A DNA stretch of 64,000 bases from Cyclina sinensis (GCA_012932295.1 JAAONU010000001.1:5913104-5977103); one strand, 5' to 3'. Positions 1 to 14,282 are shown, counted from the first letter of the stretch. Numbers and translations are program-made. Notes: generated from the sequence alone by a model not told the origin.

Positions 1-331
1 TTGCACTCTGCTCATCATCTCATAATGGTATTTATTTGTGCCAAGTTATTTAAAAAAATTTCAAACAGTTTAAAAGTAACAGAGCGAACACAAAATATGG
101 AATATTTTTATATATGACCTTTAAGTGTGACCTTGACCTTAGGGGTAGTGACCTGGTTGTTGTGCTCTGCAAATGTCTCATAATGGTGATCATTTGTGCC
201 AAGTTATTTAAAAACTTTCAAGCAGTTTAAAAGTTATGGAGCGAAACGAAAACATTACAGACGGACAGACTGACAGAAAGACAGATGGAGGCAATTCCTA
301 TAATCCTCTCCCTGCTACGCAACAGGGGATT
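1..331. repeat. 3' end of a head-array-tail element (truncated by window edge)
   Basis: Two units of an about 160-bp array (each with 'tgaccttgacctt' and 'aaatgtctcataatggt'-type text) lead into an ACGGACAGAC microsatellite at about 259-290. A terminal hairpin with arms around TAATCC and GGATTA follows at about 299-330. The head lies left of position 1. Confidence 0.7.
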
Positions 332-701
332 AACAAGAACACCGCTGGGCAGAGCATTATATGCCCAAAGGGTGTTTTTTCTAAGTTTGATGTATTTGTG
401 ATATTAGGGAGGAAACCCTAGGCTTTGGAATTAAATGATTTGCTTTAAATTTTGAATTTTTGTTTCTGATTTTTGTTTTTATTTTTAACATTTTATAATT
501 TTAATTTTAGAGTTTTATAGATCTTTATATCTGAATTTTAGGTTTTATATATAATTAATTAATAACTACTAATTTTATTATTTTGTCAGTCTTTTAGAAG
601 TTATGATGTTCAGGCTGTGATGCATGGGTTATCAAGTTATAGCGCAGAAATGTTGATTGTTTAGTTGATTGTCACCTTGACCTTTTGTGTACTTACCCAA
701 A

Positions 702-3330
702 CAAGAGGGTCCATGGGACCCTGGGTCGCTCACCTGCCAACAACTGCTCAATGGTTGCAAGAGTCAGTGGATGCAAATACAACTGCCAATTGATTAAAAG
801 TGTGCAGGCAATTATGACCATGGGGTCATCTTTGGTAGAGTTTCACTAGATGTTGTGCGTCATCAGGATTGTTAAAGCACAACGTGGACTATAATGGACT
901 GAGCCTCATAAAAAATATATCAGGCACATATACACATGATACCTAACATGTTCAAAGTTTCAAAGCAGTATCTTGAAAAATGTAGAAGTTTGTGCCGCAA
1001 TATTTTTTTAAAAATCCTGCCGTTATACAAAAAACTAGGTTGCTGTGAACTGAATGTTGGAACACCGTTCCAAACAGGGATTATGTACATGACACATGTT
1101 CACTCTATTGCCAATTCTTCTAATTATTTTAAAATCCAACCATAGATGCAAAAAATATATAGGCAAGACACAAACTATCAGCAGTAAGGCCTATATAGCA
1201 GAACTTACTTAGTTCAGAGGGTTGCTGTGACATGGATCTTGGAGGGAGGAACATGGGTTTCGAGTGTAACACATACTTATTTTAATTTTTGGTTGTAAAG
1301 GTTGCAGAGACTTTCAGTCTTTAAGTAATGTTATTTATAATACTAGAACTTTTATTAAAATACAATGTACATAATTATAAAGAAAAAGATTCATAACGGA
1401 AAAAAATGTGTAAATGAAATCTTTAATAAAATAGAACAATATTAGCCCTTCAAAATTATTTTTCCCTGACTTTTCACTAACTTTTCTGGATTTTTTTTTT
1501 TCACTGACCAATTTCAAAATTCCCTGACAATTCCCTGACCTTGAAAAAAAAATCAAATTTCCCTGACTTTTCAAGTCCCCTGGCAACCCTGCAAGATCTT
1601 ATATTAACTCAAGTATTGTACAAGTCTGATTAAATTCAAATCAAAAATGAAGCTGCTATTGTGCAGACAAGGTCTAAATAGTTAATTTTGGCACTTTCAG
1701 GGGCCATAACTCTGGAACCAATAATGCAATAAGGCAATTTGAAGAAAGGAACCAAGATCTTATGGTAATGAAAGTGAAGATCAGACCAAAATTAAGACCA
1801 CTAGAGTGCAGAAAAGCTTTTATCATAACTTGACCTAGTGACCTAAATTTCAAAGTCACATGACCCAGTTTCAAACTTGACCTAGATATCATTGAGAAAA
1901 AACATTCTGACCAAGTTTGAAGAAGCTCTGACAAAAATTAAGACTACTACAGTTTCTATAATTTGACCTAGTGACCTAGTTTTCAAGGTCACATAACCCA
2001 GTTTCGAACCTGACCTAGATATCATTGAGATACACATTCTGACCAAGCTTGAAAAAGATTGGACCAAAATTAAGACTGCTAGAGTGCCGACAAGCTTTTT
2101 CTAAAATTCGAACTAGTTACCTTGTTTTTAATGTAACATGACCCAGTTACGAACTTGACCTAGATATCATCGAGATAAATAATCTGACCAACTTTGAAGA
2201 AGCTCGGACCAAAATTAAGACCGCTAGAGTGCAGAGAAGCTTTTTCTATAATTTGACCTAGTGACCTAGTTTTAAGGGTGAGATGACCCAGTTATGAACC
2301 TGACCTAGATATCATTGAGATAAACATTCTGATTAAGTTTGAAGAAGCTCTGACCAAAATTAAGACTTCTAGAGTGCGGACAAGCTTTTTCTATAATTTG
2401 ACCTTGTGACCTAGTTTTGAGGATCACATGACCCAGTTTCGAACTTGATCTAGAAATCATTTGGATTAACATTTTGACCAAGTTTGAAGAGGATCGGACC
2501 AAAATTAAGACTGCTAGAGTGCAGAGAAGCTTTTTCTATAATTTTGCCTAGTGACCTAGTTTTTAGGGTGAGATGACTCAGTTATAAACCTGACCTAGAT
2601 ATCATTGAGATAAACATTCTGACCAAGTTTGAAAACGCTCGGACCAAAATTAAGACTGCTAGAGTGCGGACAAGCTTTTCCTATAATTTGACCTTGTGAC
2701 CTGGTTTTGAAGGTCACATGACCCAGTTTCGGACTTGATCTAGATATCATTGAGATTAACATTTTGACTAAGTTTGAAGAAGATCAGACCAAAATTAAGA
2801 CCGCTATAGTGCAGACAAGCTTTTTCTATAATTTGACCAAGTGACCTAGTTTTAAGGGTGAGATGACCCAGTTATGAACTGGACCTAGATATCATTGAGA
2901 TAAATATTCTGACCATATTTAAAGAAGATCGCACCAAAATTAAGACTGTAAGAGCGCAGACAAGTTTTTTCTATAATTTGACCTTGTGACCTAGTTTTAA
3001 GGGTGAGATGACCCAGTTATGAACTTGACCTAGATATCATTGAGATAAACATTCTGACCAAGTTTGAAGAAGATCAGACCAATATTAAGACCGCTAGAGT
3101 GCGGACAAGCTTTTTCTATAATTTGACCAAGTGACCTAGTTTTAAGGGTGAGATGACCCAGTTATGAACTTGACCTAGATATCATTGAGATAAACATTCT
3201 GACCATGTTTAAAGAAGATCGCACCAAAATTAAGACTGCTAGAGTGCGGACAACAATTGTGAACGGACGGACGGACGGACGAAAGGCGATCACAAAAGCT
3301 CACCCTGTCACTATGTGACAGGTGAGCTAA
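702..3330 (+). mobile_element. Long head-array-tail element, copy 1 (uninterrupted)
   Basis: Begins CAAGAGGGTCCATGGGACCC (a hairpin) followed by a roughly 980-bp unique segment. That segment is nearly identical to 28108-30540 apart from a transposon present only there. An array of roughly 100-140-bp units then runs from about 1690 to 3240 (core 'gacctagatatcattgag'), followed by an ACGG tract at about 3263-3280. The tail hairpin GCTCACCCTGTCAC...GTGACAGGTGAGC ends CTAA at 3330. It supplies the empty site for the transposon at 28351 (TA at 944-945). No credible protein is encoded. Confidence 0.85.
1690..3240. repeat. Tandem array, 'gacctagatatcattgag' family
   Basis: About a dozen degenerate units, each with TTTTTCTATAATTTGACC, GTGACCTAGTTTT, ATGACCCAGTT and GACCTAGATATCATTGAGAT. 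The short open frames read here repeat with the units and are not genes. Confidence 0.85.
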
Positions 3331-3436
3331 ATAGTCTAGGGTCATGTTATCAATGATGCCAATTATCCTAAGAAGTTTGAAGTGTGTATGGGAAGTACCG
3401 TAAATGCTCGAATATAGTACCCACTTTTTTCCAAGA

Positions 3437-4722
3437 CAAGAGGGCCATGGCCCTAGATCGCTCACCTGAGTATTTTGGCTGTACAGTAGGTTTGCAGTTA
3501 AGCAGTATTTCATGTTTTAATTGAAAATATGTAAGTAATGTAAATATAAATATGTAAATATGTAAAATGTCAGTCAATAAATAAAGGCTCTATGACAAAA
3601 AAGTAGAAATATCTATCATAAGCTAGGGTGACCTTGACCCAGTGACCTAAAACCCTACCCATGGGTAGAGGTCCACGCAAGGAACCTATATATTGAATAT
3701 CAAAGATATTGGTCTATAAGTGAAGGCTTTATGAGGTACAGTAGATAAATCTATTTTTAGCCTCCGTGACCTTTAACCTAATGTAATAATTCAAAAAAGC
3801 TTGATAAAGCTTGTTTCATACCAAATCTTAGATCTCAGGGCCTTGTGGTTTCAGACAAAAAGATTTTTAAAGTTTTACTATGTAAAATCAAATACCCCTG
3901 GGTAGGGGCCAAATTTGACCGCAGAGGCATAATTTGAACAAACTTGGTAGATATGACAATGCTACGTACCAAATCTTAAGGTTAAGGGCCTTGTGGTTTC
4001 AGACAAGAAAATTTTTTTTAAGTTTCACTTTAAAAGCCTATGTAAAATGCATTGACCCCCAGGGCAGGGCCAAATTTGACCCCAGGTGTATAATTTGAAC
4101 AAACTTGGTAGAGGTCCACAAGACAATGCTACATACCAAATCTTAAGGCTCAGGACCTTGTGGTTTCAGACAAGAATATTTTCAAAGTTTTCCCTATGTA
4201 AAATAAGTTGACCCCCTGGGAGGGGCCAAATTTGACCCCAGGGGCATAATTTGAACAAACTTGGTAGAGGTCCACAAGACAATGCTACATACCAAATCTA
4301 AAATCTCCGGTCTTGTGGTTTCAGATAAGAAAATTTTTAAAGTTTTACTATATAAACTATGTAAAATTCATTGACCCCAGGGGTGGGGCCAAATGTGACC
4401 CCAGGGGCATAATTTGCACAAACTTGATAGAGGACCACTAGACAATCTTCATACTAATCTTAAGGCTCTGGGCCTTGTGGTTTCAGACAAGAAGATTTTC
4501 AAAGTTCTTCCTTTAAGTTGCCATAGCATCCAGAGTTCTTGATGGAATTGAATTCTTTGAACAACTTTGGTAGAGCTTCATGCAAGGAACATCCCAGACA
4601 AGTTTCATCAAATTTGGCCCAGAGGTTTCAGAGGAGATGTTGTTTGAATGAAATTGTTGACGGACGACGGACAAAGACCCGTCACAATAGCCCACCATGA
4701 GCCAAAGGTTCAGGTGAGCTAA
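3437..4722 (+). mobile_element. Head-array-tail element (CAAGAGGGCCATGGCCC head)
   Basis: The head hairpin GGGCCATGGCCC is followed by GATCGCTCACCTGAG. The 3560-3600 stretch contains CAGTCAATAAATAAAGGC, the unoccupied version of the site where the element at 28108 is inserted. An array of about 140-bp units ('gaacaaacttggtagaggtc') spans about 3890-4500. The tail is GCCCACCATGAGCC...GGTTCAGGTGAGCTAA with GACGGACGACGGAC just before it. Confidence 0.75.
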
Positions 4723-4754
4723 AAACTATATGCCTCCCTTCGGGGGCATAAAAA

Positions 4755-5316
4755 CAAGTGATATTGGGGAAAACATGTATGCCCCCTCCCCTCAACCTTG
4801 TCTTTTTGACTTCAACCCAGGGACCGTGTGAGCTTCACCTTTTCATAACTGGGTGCAAAATCTTTCACCACCCTGTAGAATTTGAGGTGTTCTTTGTTTT
4901 ATCATAAACTGTTTTCAAAATGCAGGTCCCTGTGAGCTTAACCTTCTACCCAGTTGGCCCAAAAATGAAAACTGTTCATGTCAAGTTATCATCCCCAACC
5001 ATCCTGTAAATTTTAAATGTCCAGGGTTCAGCTGTTCTTGAGTTATAGACTGAAAATTAATTTTGCAATACAAGACTACTTAAGATTGGCCTTTGACCCA
5101 GACCATCTATTTAACTTTAGTCCTGACTTCCATTTTTTTAAACTAATTTCTTTTCTAAGTGCAGGCCCCTCTATGCTTGCCCAAAATCACAACAATTCAT
5201 CTTTTCATCATGCTCAACAATCCTATAAAGTTTAGGAGCCCCAACTTCAATTATTAAATTGAAAACAGGTTTTAAAGTTCAGACCCCATGAGTTTGGCCT
5301 TCGATCCATAAAGCCT
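4755..5316. repeat. Degenerate array fragment, no head or tail recognised
   Basis: Two to three poorly conserved units containing 'gcaggtccctgtgagctta' and 'cctgtaaa(g)ttt'. No gene is seen. Confidence 0.5.
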
Positions 5317-6768
5317 AACAAGAGCACTGCTGGGCGGAGCATTATATGCCTGAAGGGTGTTTTTTCTAATAATGATACATTTGTGATATAAGGGAGGAAA
5401 CCTTAGGCTTTAAACGTAAATGATTTGCTTTAAATTTTGAATTTTTTTACCTTTGACCTACTGACCCTAAAATTAATAGGGGTCATTCACTCAATATGTG
5501 CAACCATTATATGAATTTTCTATGACAAATGGTTGACTGGTTACAAGTTGTAAATGATTCTAAACATTTAGGTCTCTGTAACTCTGACCTTTGACATTCT
5601 GATCTCAAAATGTATAGGGGTCGTCCACTCAATGTGTGCAATAGTGATATAAAGTTTGAAGTCTCTATAACAAATGATTGTCAAGTTACAAGATGGAAAC
5701 AGTTTTCAATACTTTGATCACTGTGACCTTGACCTTTGACCTACTGACCCCAAAATCAAATGGGGTCATTCACTCAATGTGTACAATAATTACATGACAT
5801 TTGAAGTCTGTAAGACAAATGGTTGTCAAGTAACACAGTGTAAATGATTCTAAACATTTAGGTCACTGTGACCCTGACCTTTGACAAACTGACCTCAAAA
5901 TGTATATGGGTCATCATTCAATGTGTACAATCATGAAATAAAGTTTGAAGTCTCTAGATCAAATGACTGTCAAATTACATGGCGGAAATGGTTTTCAATG
6001 TTAAGGTCTATGTGACCTTGACCTTTGACCTACTTACCCCAAAATCAATAGTGGTCATTCACTCAATGTGTACAACCATTACATGAATTTTGAAGTCTCT
6101 AAGACAAATGGATGAGTTACAGAGTGTAAATTATTCTAAACATTTCGGTCACTGTGACCTTGACCTTTGACATACTGACCCCAAAATCAATAGGGGTCAT
6201 TCACTCAATGTGAGCAAACCATTTTATGAATTTTGAAGTCTTTATGAAAAACGGTTGTCAAGTTACAGAGTGTAAATGATTCTACATATTTAGGTCTCTG
6301 TGACCCTGACCTTTGACCTACTTAACCCAAAATGTTTACAGGTCATCCACTCAATGTGTGCAATCATGATATTAAGTTTGAAGTCTCTATAAAAAACGAT
6401 TGTCAAGTTACATGGGGGAAATGGTTTTCAATGTTAAGGTCACTGTGACATTGACCTTTGACCCCAAAATGTATCAGGGTCATTCAATCAATGTGTGCAA
6501 TCATGATATAAAGTTTGAAGTCTCCAAACTAATGATTGTCGAGTTACATGACAGAAATGGTTTTCAATGTTAAGGTCTATGTGACCTTGACCTTTGAGCT
6601 ACTGACTCCAAAATTAATTGGGGTCATCCACTCAATGTGGGCAATAATCACGTGAAGGTAAAAGACTGTTGGTGAAAAAGTACTCAAGTTATTCCCAGGA
6701 AACCAAATTGCTAACGGACGGACGGACACCCTGGACCATAACATAATGTCCCTTCGGGCATATAAAAA
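5317..6768 (+). mobile_element. Head-array-tail element with DR1-rich array
   Basis: The head is AACAAGAGCACTGCTGGGC with the TATATGCC hairpin, the same family as 332. About seven units of roughly 150 bp (5450-6700) follow, each with TGACCTTGACCTTTGACCT, 'ggtcattcactcaatgtg' and 'tgaagtct'. Then come ACGGACGGACGGAC (about 6714-6727) and a tail hairpin TGTCCCTTCGGGCATATAAAA. It lies about 90 bp from the donor of calcineurin exon 5. Confidence 0.8.
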
Positions 6769-6832
6769 TCAAATTGAGTTATATTTTCATGGTGCTATAC
6801 CATTCTGTTAAGTCTGAGAGACATTAAGTTCA

Positions 6833-7009
<177 letters not shown>

Positions 7010-7228
7010 TCAGAATCAAAGAATACAATTACACAAAATGTACAAACAATGCAACCAAGAAAAGTTTATGTGACAACATTATTACAGAGAATGCAGTGTG
7101 GACTTACATTCTGAATCATTTAGAGTCGAACGGTAGAAATAAAAAGGTCTTTCTACTCTCTCTTTTTACTGTTGGTGAAGTCTTTTTATTTCTGACAAAA
7201 AAAACACTCTTTGCATATGTCACATTTC

Positions 7229-8382
7229 ATGGGGACATAATTTGAACAAACATGGTAAACATCCACTAGACAATGCTACATACCAAATATCTGAGCTGTA
7301 GGCATTGAGATTGCCAGTAAGAAGATTTTTAAAGATTGCCTTTTTTAAATATTAAGGGCCCCCGGGGCGGGGCAAATTTTGACCCCAGGGCCAACATATA
7401 AACAATACTGGTATAGGTTATCTGCACAATACTCCACACAAAATATCTAAGGTCTAGTCCTATTAGTTTCGGTGAAAAGTGACTTTTAATGTTTTTCCTA
7501 TATAAGCATATGTAAACCAAGAGAACCCTGGGGCGTGGCCAATTTTGACCCAGGGGACATAATTTGAACAAACTTAGTAGACATCCACTAGACAATGCTA
7601 CATACCAAATATCAAAGCTGTAGGCATTGTGTTTTCTAAGAAGAAGATTTTTCAAGATTTCCTTTTTTACATATTAAGGGCCCCTGGGGCAGGGCCAATT
7701 TTGACCCCAGGGCCAACATATAAACAATACTGGTAAAGGTTATCTACACAATACTCCACACCAAATATCTAAGGTATAGTCCTACTAGTTTTGGAGAAAA
7801 ATGATTTTTCATGTTTTTCCTATATAACTATATGTTAACCAAGAGAACCCTGGGGCGTGGCCAATTTTGACCCAGGGGGCATAATTTGAACAAACTTCGT
7901 AGACATCTACTAGACAATGCTACATACCAAATATCAAAGCTGTAGGCACTGTGGTTTCTGAGAAGAAGATTTTTAAATATTTCCTATAGAAGTCTATGTA
8001 AAAGGAAGTGACCCCTGGGACGGGGCCAATTTTGACCCCAGGGAAATAATTTAAACAATTTTTGTAGAGTTCCATTAGAGGGTGCTAAATGCCAAATATC
8101 TAAGCTCTAGGCCTTGTGGTTTCAGACAAGAAGATTTTCAAAGTTTTTCCTTTAAGTTGCGATAGCAACCAGAGTTCTGCATGGAATCAAATTCTTTGAA
8201 CAATTTTGGTAGAGCTTCATGCAAGGAACATTTCTGTGAAGTTTTGTTGAAATTGGTCCAGTGGTTTAGGAGGAGATGTTCTTTAAAACAAAAGTTTACG
8301 CACGCACGGACGCACGCACGGACGACGGACATTGACTGATCACAATACCTCACCTTGTGCACTACGTGCACAGGTGAGCTAA
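7229..8382 (+). mobile_element. Head-array-tail element, 5' truncated
   Basis: The array begins abruptly after single-copy intron at about 7228. Units of about 340 bp with 'cccctggggc(g/a)gggcc', 'aatttgaacaaactt' and 'acaatgctacataccaaat' follow. The tail has CGCACGGACGCACGCACGGACGAC and then a hairpin CTCACCTTGTGCAC...GTGCACAGGTGAGCTAA. No head is visible. Confidence 0.7.
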
Positions 8383-9108
8383 TAACTCTATATAAAACAT
8401 TTGACCCCTGGGGGCCATTTTTGACCCAGGAGCCATGATTTGAACAAACTTGGTAGAGGTCCACTGGACAATGCTGCACACCAAATATCTAAACTCTAGG
8501 CCTTGCAGTTTCTGACAAGAAGATTTTTTAAAGTTTTCCCTATATAACTCTATGTAAATCAAGTGACCCCCAGGGCGGGGCCATTTTTGACCCAGGAGCC
8601 ATGATTTGAACAAACTTGGTAGAGGTGCACTGGACAATGCTGCACACCAAATATCTAAACTCTAGGCCTTGTGGTTTCAGACAAGACGATTTTTAAAGTT
8701 TTTCCTATATAATTCTATGTAAAACTAGTGACCCCTGGGGCAGGGCCATTTTTGACCCAGGGGTCATGATTTGAACAAACTTGGTAAAGGTCTACCTGAT
8801 GATGCTTCATACCAAATATCTAAGCTCCAGGCCTTGTAGTTCTGGAGAAGAAGATTTTTAAAGTTCCAACTTTGAAAATCTATTTTTAGCTCCTGTGGCC
8901 TAGAAATGCAATGGACCTGAACCATTTGAACAATTTTGGTAAAGCTTCATGCAAGTAACATTCCTGCCAAGTTTCAGCAAGATTGGCACAGCAGTTCAGG
9001 AGAAGAAGTTGTTTGAAGAAAAAGTTGACGACGCACGGACGGACGGACGACAGACATCAGGCGATCACAAAAGCTCACCCTTGAGCACTTTGTGCTCAGG
9101 TGAGCTAA
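8383..9108 (+). mobile_element. Tail portion of a second head-array-tail element
   Basis: About three array units of the 'tagaggtccactagacaatgc' family lead to ACGGACGGACGGACGAC (about 9036-9052). A near-perfect tail hairpin AGCTCACCCTTGAGCAC...GTGCTCAGGTGAGCT then ends CTAA at 9108. The head is missing; the preceding element abuts it directly. Confidence 0.65.
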
Positions 9109-9494
9109 AAAGATGGTGTTATATCACGTGTAAAGATCATAGGTCATGGGAAGTGTGATTGACAGGTTGTTCCTTTGAGGGTAGGTTTCAAAACAATGTT
9201 ATGTACAAAGATAAGGCACCATAAATTTAAAGTCATCTTGTCAAATTAGAGCACGTTGAAAAACATTTATTTTTGGAGCTATAGTTATAATGGCCGCCGC
9301 GTTCCCCCGCGAAAAACAAGTACCTCATTTTCTTGATAACTTAAATACAGTCTTCGGTATTGTCCGCGGTGGACACAACTGGACACTGCGGATTGCGGAG
9401 GAAATTAACCCACTTATCGCGAACGTCTGCCCCGTTTGTCCGCGATAAATAAAACCACCGCGGAAAAAGCAAAATTGACGCTGAGCATACGGTA
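9109..9494 (-). mobile_element. Truncated TA-type TIR transposon (family of 51548-52618)
   Basis: Reverse-complement relative of 51548-51960, sharing 'tcacgtgtaaagatcatagg', 'gacaggttgttcctttgag' and the GC-rich CCGCGG end. The terminus at 9480-9494 (minus strand TACCGTATGCTCAGCG) is a mutated form of TACAGTACGCTCAGTG. The other end is missing. No coding sequence is seen. Confidence 0.75.
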
Positions 9495-9556
9495 GATGGT
9501 GCTTCATATCAAATATCTTAGCTCCAGGCCTTGAGGTTTAGGAGAAGAAGATTTTT

Positions 9557-11100
<1,544 letters not shown>

Positions 11101-11102
11101 TA

Positions 11103-11916
11103 CAGTACATGCCAGGAGGAACTCTCGTTTTCCTCGAGGTCGTCGCGGATTTTATTCCGTAAAACGCAACAAAATCCACCGGATTTAGAGGATCCCCGCC
11201 GCAGACATGGTCACCAAATATAGCGCCGGACGTCCGCTAAATTGTTCCGCAATCTTTTTCACAGGTAAATATTGATATCGAGGTTCTCACAGTTCCTGAT
11301 TACATGCATTTCGGCAAATTTAACGCTTTAAAATATCAAATAAATGTATAAAACTCTCATTCTGGTGCATTTGTTTATGAATGCTCCTATTTGTTAACGC
11401 AAACAATGACAATTCAAAGCAATTGCTTCTTGAAACAGCTGACAGTATTTTCAGAAAATAAACTGACTGGTTTCCGATTGATACGTGTTAAAAATGCTTT
11501 CCTATTTAGAGAAAACATAAACCCTGCTGCGACATCTGTATCGTCTAGGCAATTGGCAAAAATTATTGATCGATTTTGGTATATAATAACAAGCGTTTAC
11601 AAAATTACAACAACGAAAGTACACAATAAACCTACACAGCAAATGTATTTGAAATTTGGTTTTAATTTTACCAAAAGACATAATTGGTAGAAGTAAATTG
11701 CACAGTTTCATTATCGACGTTTCATTAAATGTTCAGTTAATCAAGGTAAGTTATGACCTTAATTAATTTCGTGCTGGTCGTCAAATATCCCCCAGATATT
11801 TCGCGATGTCGAGACATCAGGGACGTCCGTCTTTTTCCTCGTGGTTGCGGCAGATATTTCTTTTTCCGCATCCGCGCAAAAAAGAAGAAAATGTGAGTTC
11901 CTCGTGGCGCGTACTG
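11103..11916. mobile_element. TA-type TIR transposon, non-autonomous, 814 bp
   Basis: Terminal inverted repeats begin CAGTACATGCCAGGAGGAAC (left) and CAGTACGCGCCACGAGGAAC (right, reverse complement). Both are flanked by TA (11101-11102, 11917-11918). Related copies are at 39301-40070 and 45601-46070, and a left end is at 38683. The interior carries a conserved stretch ('caattgcttctt', 'aaacataaaccctgctgcgac') but no transposase is recognised. Confidence 0.85.
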
Positions 11917-12084
11917 TACTTATTTTCTGCAGGAACTTTATTTCTGCTATATCTGTGGAAGACAACAAGACTGCAGATTTAAAACTCACATAAATTTAAG
12001 CCATTTTCTCTGTATTTTATCAGTACATTTGCATGTTACATAGTTTTCTTCCGGTATTGTGTAACACACTGCCCTGTTATTGGT

Positions 12085-12372
12085 TTTTGTACTGATTGAT
12101 GTTGTTTGTTTGGGTTTAACACCGATTTCGACATCTAGGTTATATCTCGGCCGTCAGTCCACCTAACCGTTTTACCTGGATAACTAACCAGTAATTACCA
12201 ATTTCTCCGCAAGTGACTGACTACTGTTCCCACATGATCTACTCTGAATCAGCGGTGAGAGACAAATGAACATTGGACACAATGTCTGAGATCAATTGTC
12301 ACGGAGAAATTTTGCCCTGCCCTGGGGTTGAACCAGCGACTCATGGATTACTAACCCTAACCCTAAGCGGGC
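12085..12372 (-). mobile_element. tRNA-type SINE with degraded 5' head
   Basis: The minus strand contains GGTTCAACCCC (box B-like), the conserved block with CGGAGAAATT and GAGACAAATG shared with the SINE at 32552, and a tail running to GTTAAACCCAAACAAACAAC. The 5' tRNA end is replaced by a short TTAGGGTTAGGGTTAG run (12350-12367). Confidence 0.7.
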
Positions 12373-12670
12373 AGACAGATTGATGGTTTTGCAACTACCA
12401 TTTTATCTAGGCACTTATAATGCGCTATGACCATTCCATATAATTAACAAACACTTGACAATTAGTTTGTTTTGAATTGAACTTAAAATCTGCAATAAAC
12501 AATCTTTTTATCTGTACAATCTATTGGGTACATATTGCCAAATGATCCATCCAATGTCAAGTAAATCAAGATTTTTTTTGCAGGGGCTCAAAAGGTGCGA
12601 TTAAATCCATTGTTAAGATTATCTCAATTACCTGTGCATGTCATCTTAAAAGGAATTGTTTAGCCTATTA
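12373..12670. other. Intron without recognisable features
   Basis: AT-rich intronic DNA between a SINE and the next repeat head. No gene or repeat is recognised. Confidence 0.5.
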
Positions 12671-12672
12671 AA

Positions 12673-13198
12673 CAAGAGGGATATGATGGCCCTAGATCGC
12701 TCAACTGAATACTTTGTCTTTGGGTCTGCTGTTGAGCAAACATCAGAAGCTTTTTTAAGATTCTCCCTATATAAATCTTTATGAATTCAAGTGACTCCCA
12801 GGATAGAGCCAATTTTCAATTAATGGGTATAATTTGAACAAAATTTGTAGAAGACCTCTAGCTGATGCTCCATTAAAAATATCTAAGGCTTTGTGGTATC
12901 AGACAAGAAGTTTTTTAAAGTTTTGCCTATATAAGCCTATGTAAAATCAACTGACCCCCTGGGGCAGGGCCAAATTTGACCCCATGGGGCATAATTTGAA
13001 CAAACCTGGTAGAGGTCCACTACACAATGCTACATACCAAATCTTAAGGCTCAGGGCCTTGTGGTTTCAGACAAGAAGATTTTCAAAGTTTTCCTTAAAT
13101 AAGTCTATGTAAAATCAATTGACACCAAGGGCATTGCCAAATTTGACCCCAGAGAACTTGGTAGAGGTCCAGTAGACAATGCTACATACCAAATATAG
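12673..13198 (+). mobile_element. Head and first units of a head-array-tail element, 3' truncated
   Basis: The head CAAGAGGGATATGATGGCCC is followed by GATCGCTCAACTGA. Three units of the 'gaacaaacttggtagaggtc' array follow. It switches abruptly at about 13198 to an unrelated array, so the tail is missing. Confidence 0.65.
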
Positions 13199-14282
13199 AC
13201 TTGCTCGGGACAAGTGTTTTCCACTGACCTCGAGGTATGAACTTGACCTTTGACCTAAAGACCTGGTTCATGCATAAAACACTATGTTTCATGATGGTTA
13301 ATGTTAGTATCAAGAATTACTAAAATCCTTCCATGCATGTAGAAAAAATGCTCCGGACAAAATCTGACATTTCATCATCTCTAGTGACCTTGACCTTATA
13401 TATATATGGACCAGGATTATGCATGTAAAGCTCAGTCTCATGTAGCAAACATTTGTGAAAGAATCCCTCAATTCATGATGACTAAATGGTCCATACTCAC
13501 ATTATCATATTTTTATCTGACTTTTGACCTCTGTGTGTGACCTTGACCTTGGCCAAAGGGACCTAAATTTTGCATGTGACACTCCGACTCACAATGATGA
13601 ACATTAATGCAAAGTTATATTAAAATCTCTCAATGCATGTAGAATTTTTTGCTCCGGACATGTGTTTTCCACTGACCTCTAGGTCTGACCTTGACCTTTG
13701 ACCTAGAGACCTGGTTCATGCGCACAACACTACAATTCATAATTGTGAACTTTTGTATCAAGTAATACTAAAATACCCCCATGGATGTAGAAGATATGCT
13801 GTGGACAAAATGTGGACATTTCATCATCTCTAGTGACCTTGACCTTGCATATATGGATCAGGATTTATGTGTGTAATGCTCAATCTCATGATGGCAAACA
13901 TTTGTGATAGAATCCCTCAATTCATGATGACTAAATGGTCCATACTCACATTCTCATATTTTTATCTGACTTTTGACCTCTGTGTGTGACCTTGAACTTA
14001 GCCACAGGGACCTAAATTTTGCATGGGATACTCAGCCTAACAATAGTAAACATTTATGCCAAGTTAAGCGTTTTTCTCTCCTTTCTATGTGTGACTTTGA
14101 CCTTTGACTTAGAAACCTGGTTTAGGCCCCCAACACTACCCCACAAGATGGTGAACACAGGTATTAAGTATCATTTAAATCCATCCATGCACATTGAAGA
14201 TATGCTCTGGACAAAAATGGACGCCGCCCGCCCGCCATGGGCGTTCCCATAATAGGTCCCGTTTTTCAAACGGGAGTATAAA
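13199..14282 (+). repeat. Tandem array with hairpin tail ('ttccactgacct' family)
   Basis: A higher-order unit of about 475 bp occurs about twice ('gctccggacaagtgttttcc', 'cttgacctttgaccta', 'catttcatcatctctagtg'). It is followed by CGCCGCCCGCCCGCC-like text and the tail hairpin TCCCGTTTTTCAAACGGGAGTATAAA (about 14252-14281). The short open frame crossing the end is not a gene. Confidence 0.7.

Larger units (their letters stand above)
332..4754 (+). mobile_element. Head-array-tail host element interrupted by two nested elements
   Basis: The head AACAAGAACACCGCTGGGC with a hairpin (TATATGCCC) at 332-380 matches the head at 5317. The only unclaimed tail downstream is the hairpin TATGCCTCCC...GGGGGCATAAAAA at about 4727-4754. 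Between them sit the nested elements 702-3330 and 3437-4722. Pairing this head with that tail is an inference from family likeness. Confidence 0.45.

Noticed and set aside
11391..11690. 99-codon frame whose translation resembles 39570-39815
   Set aside because: The similarity comes from two copies of the same transposon. There is no recognised domain, and stops and frame breaks differ between copies.
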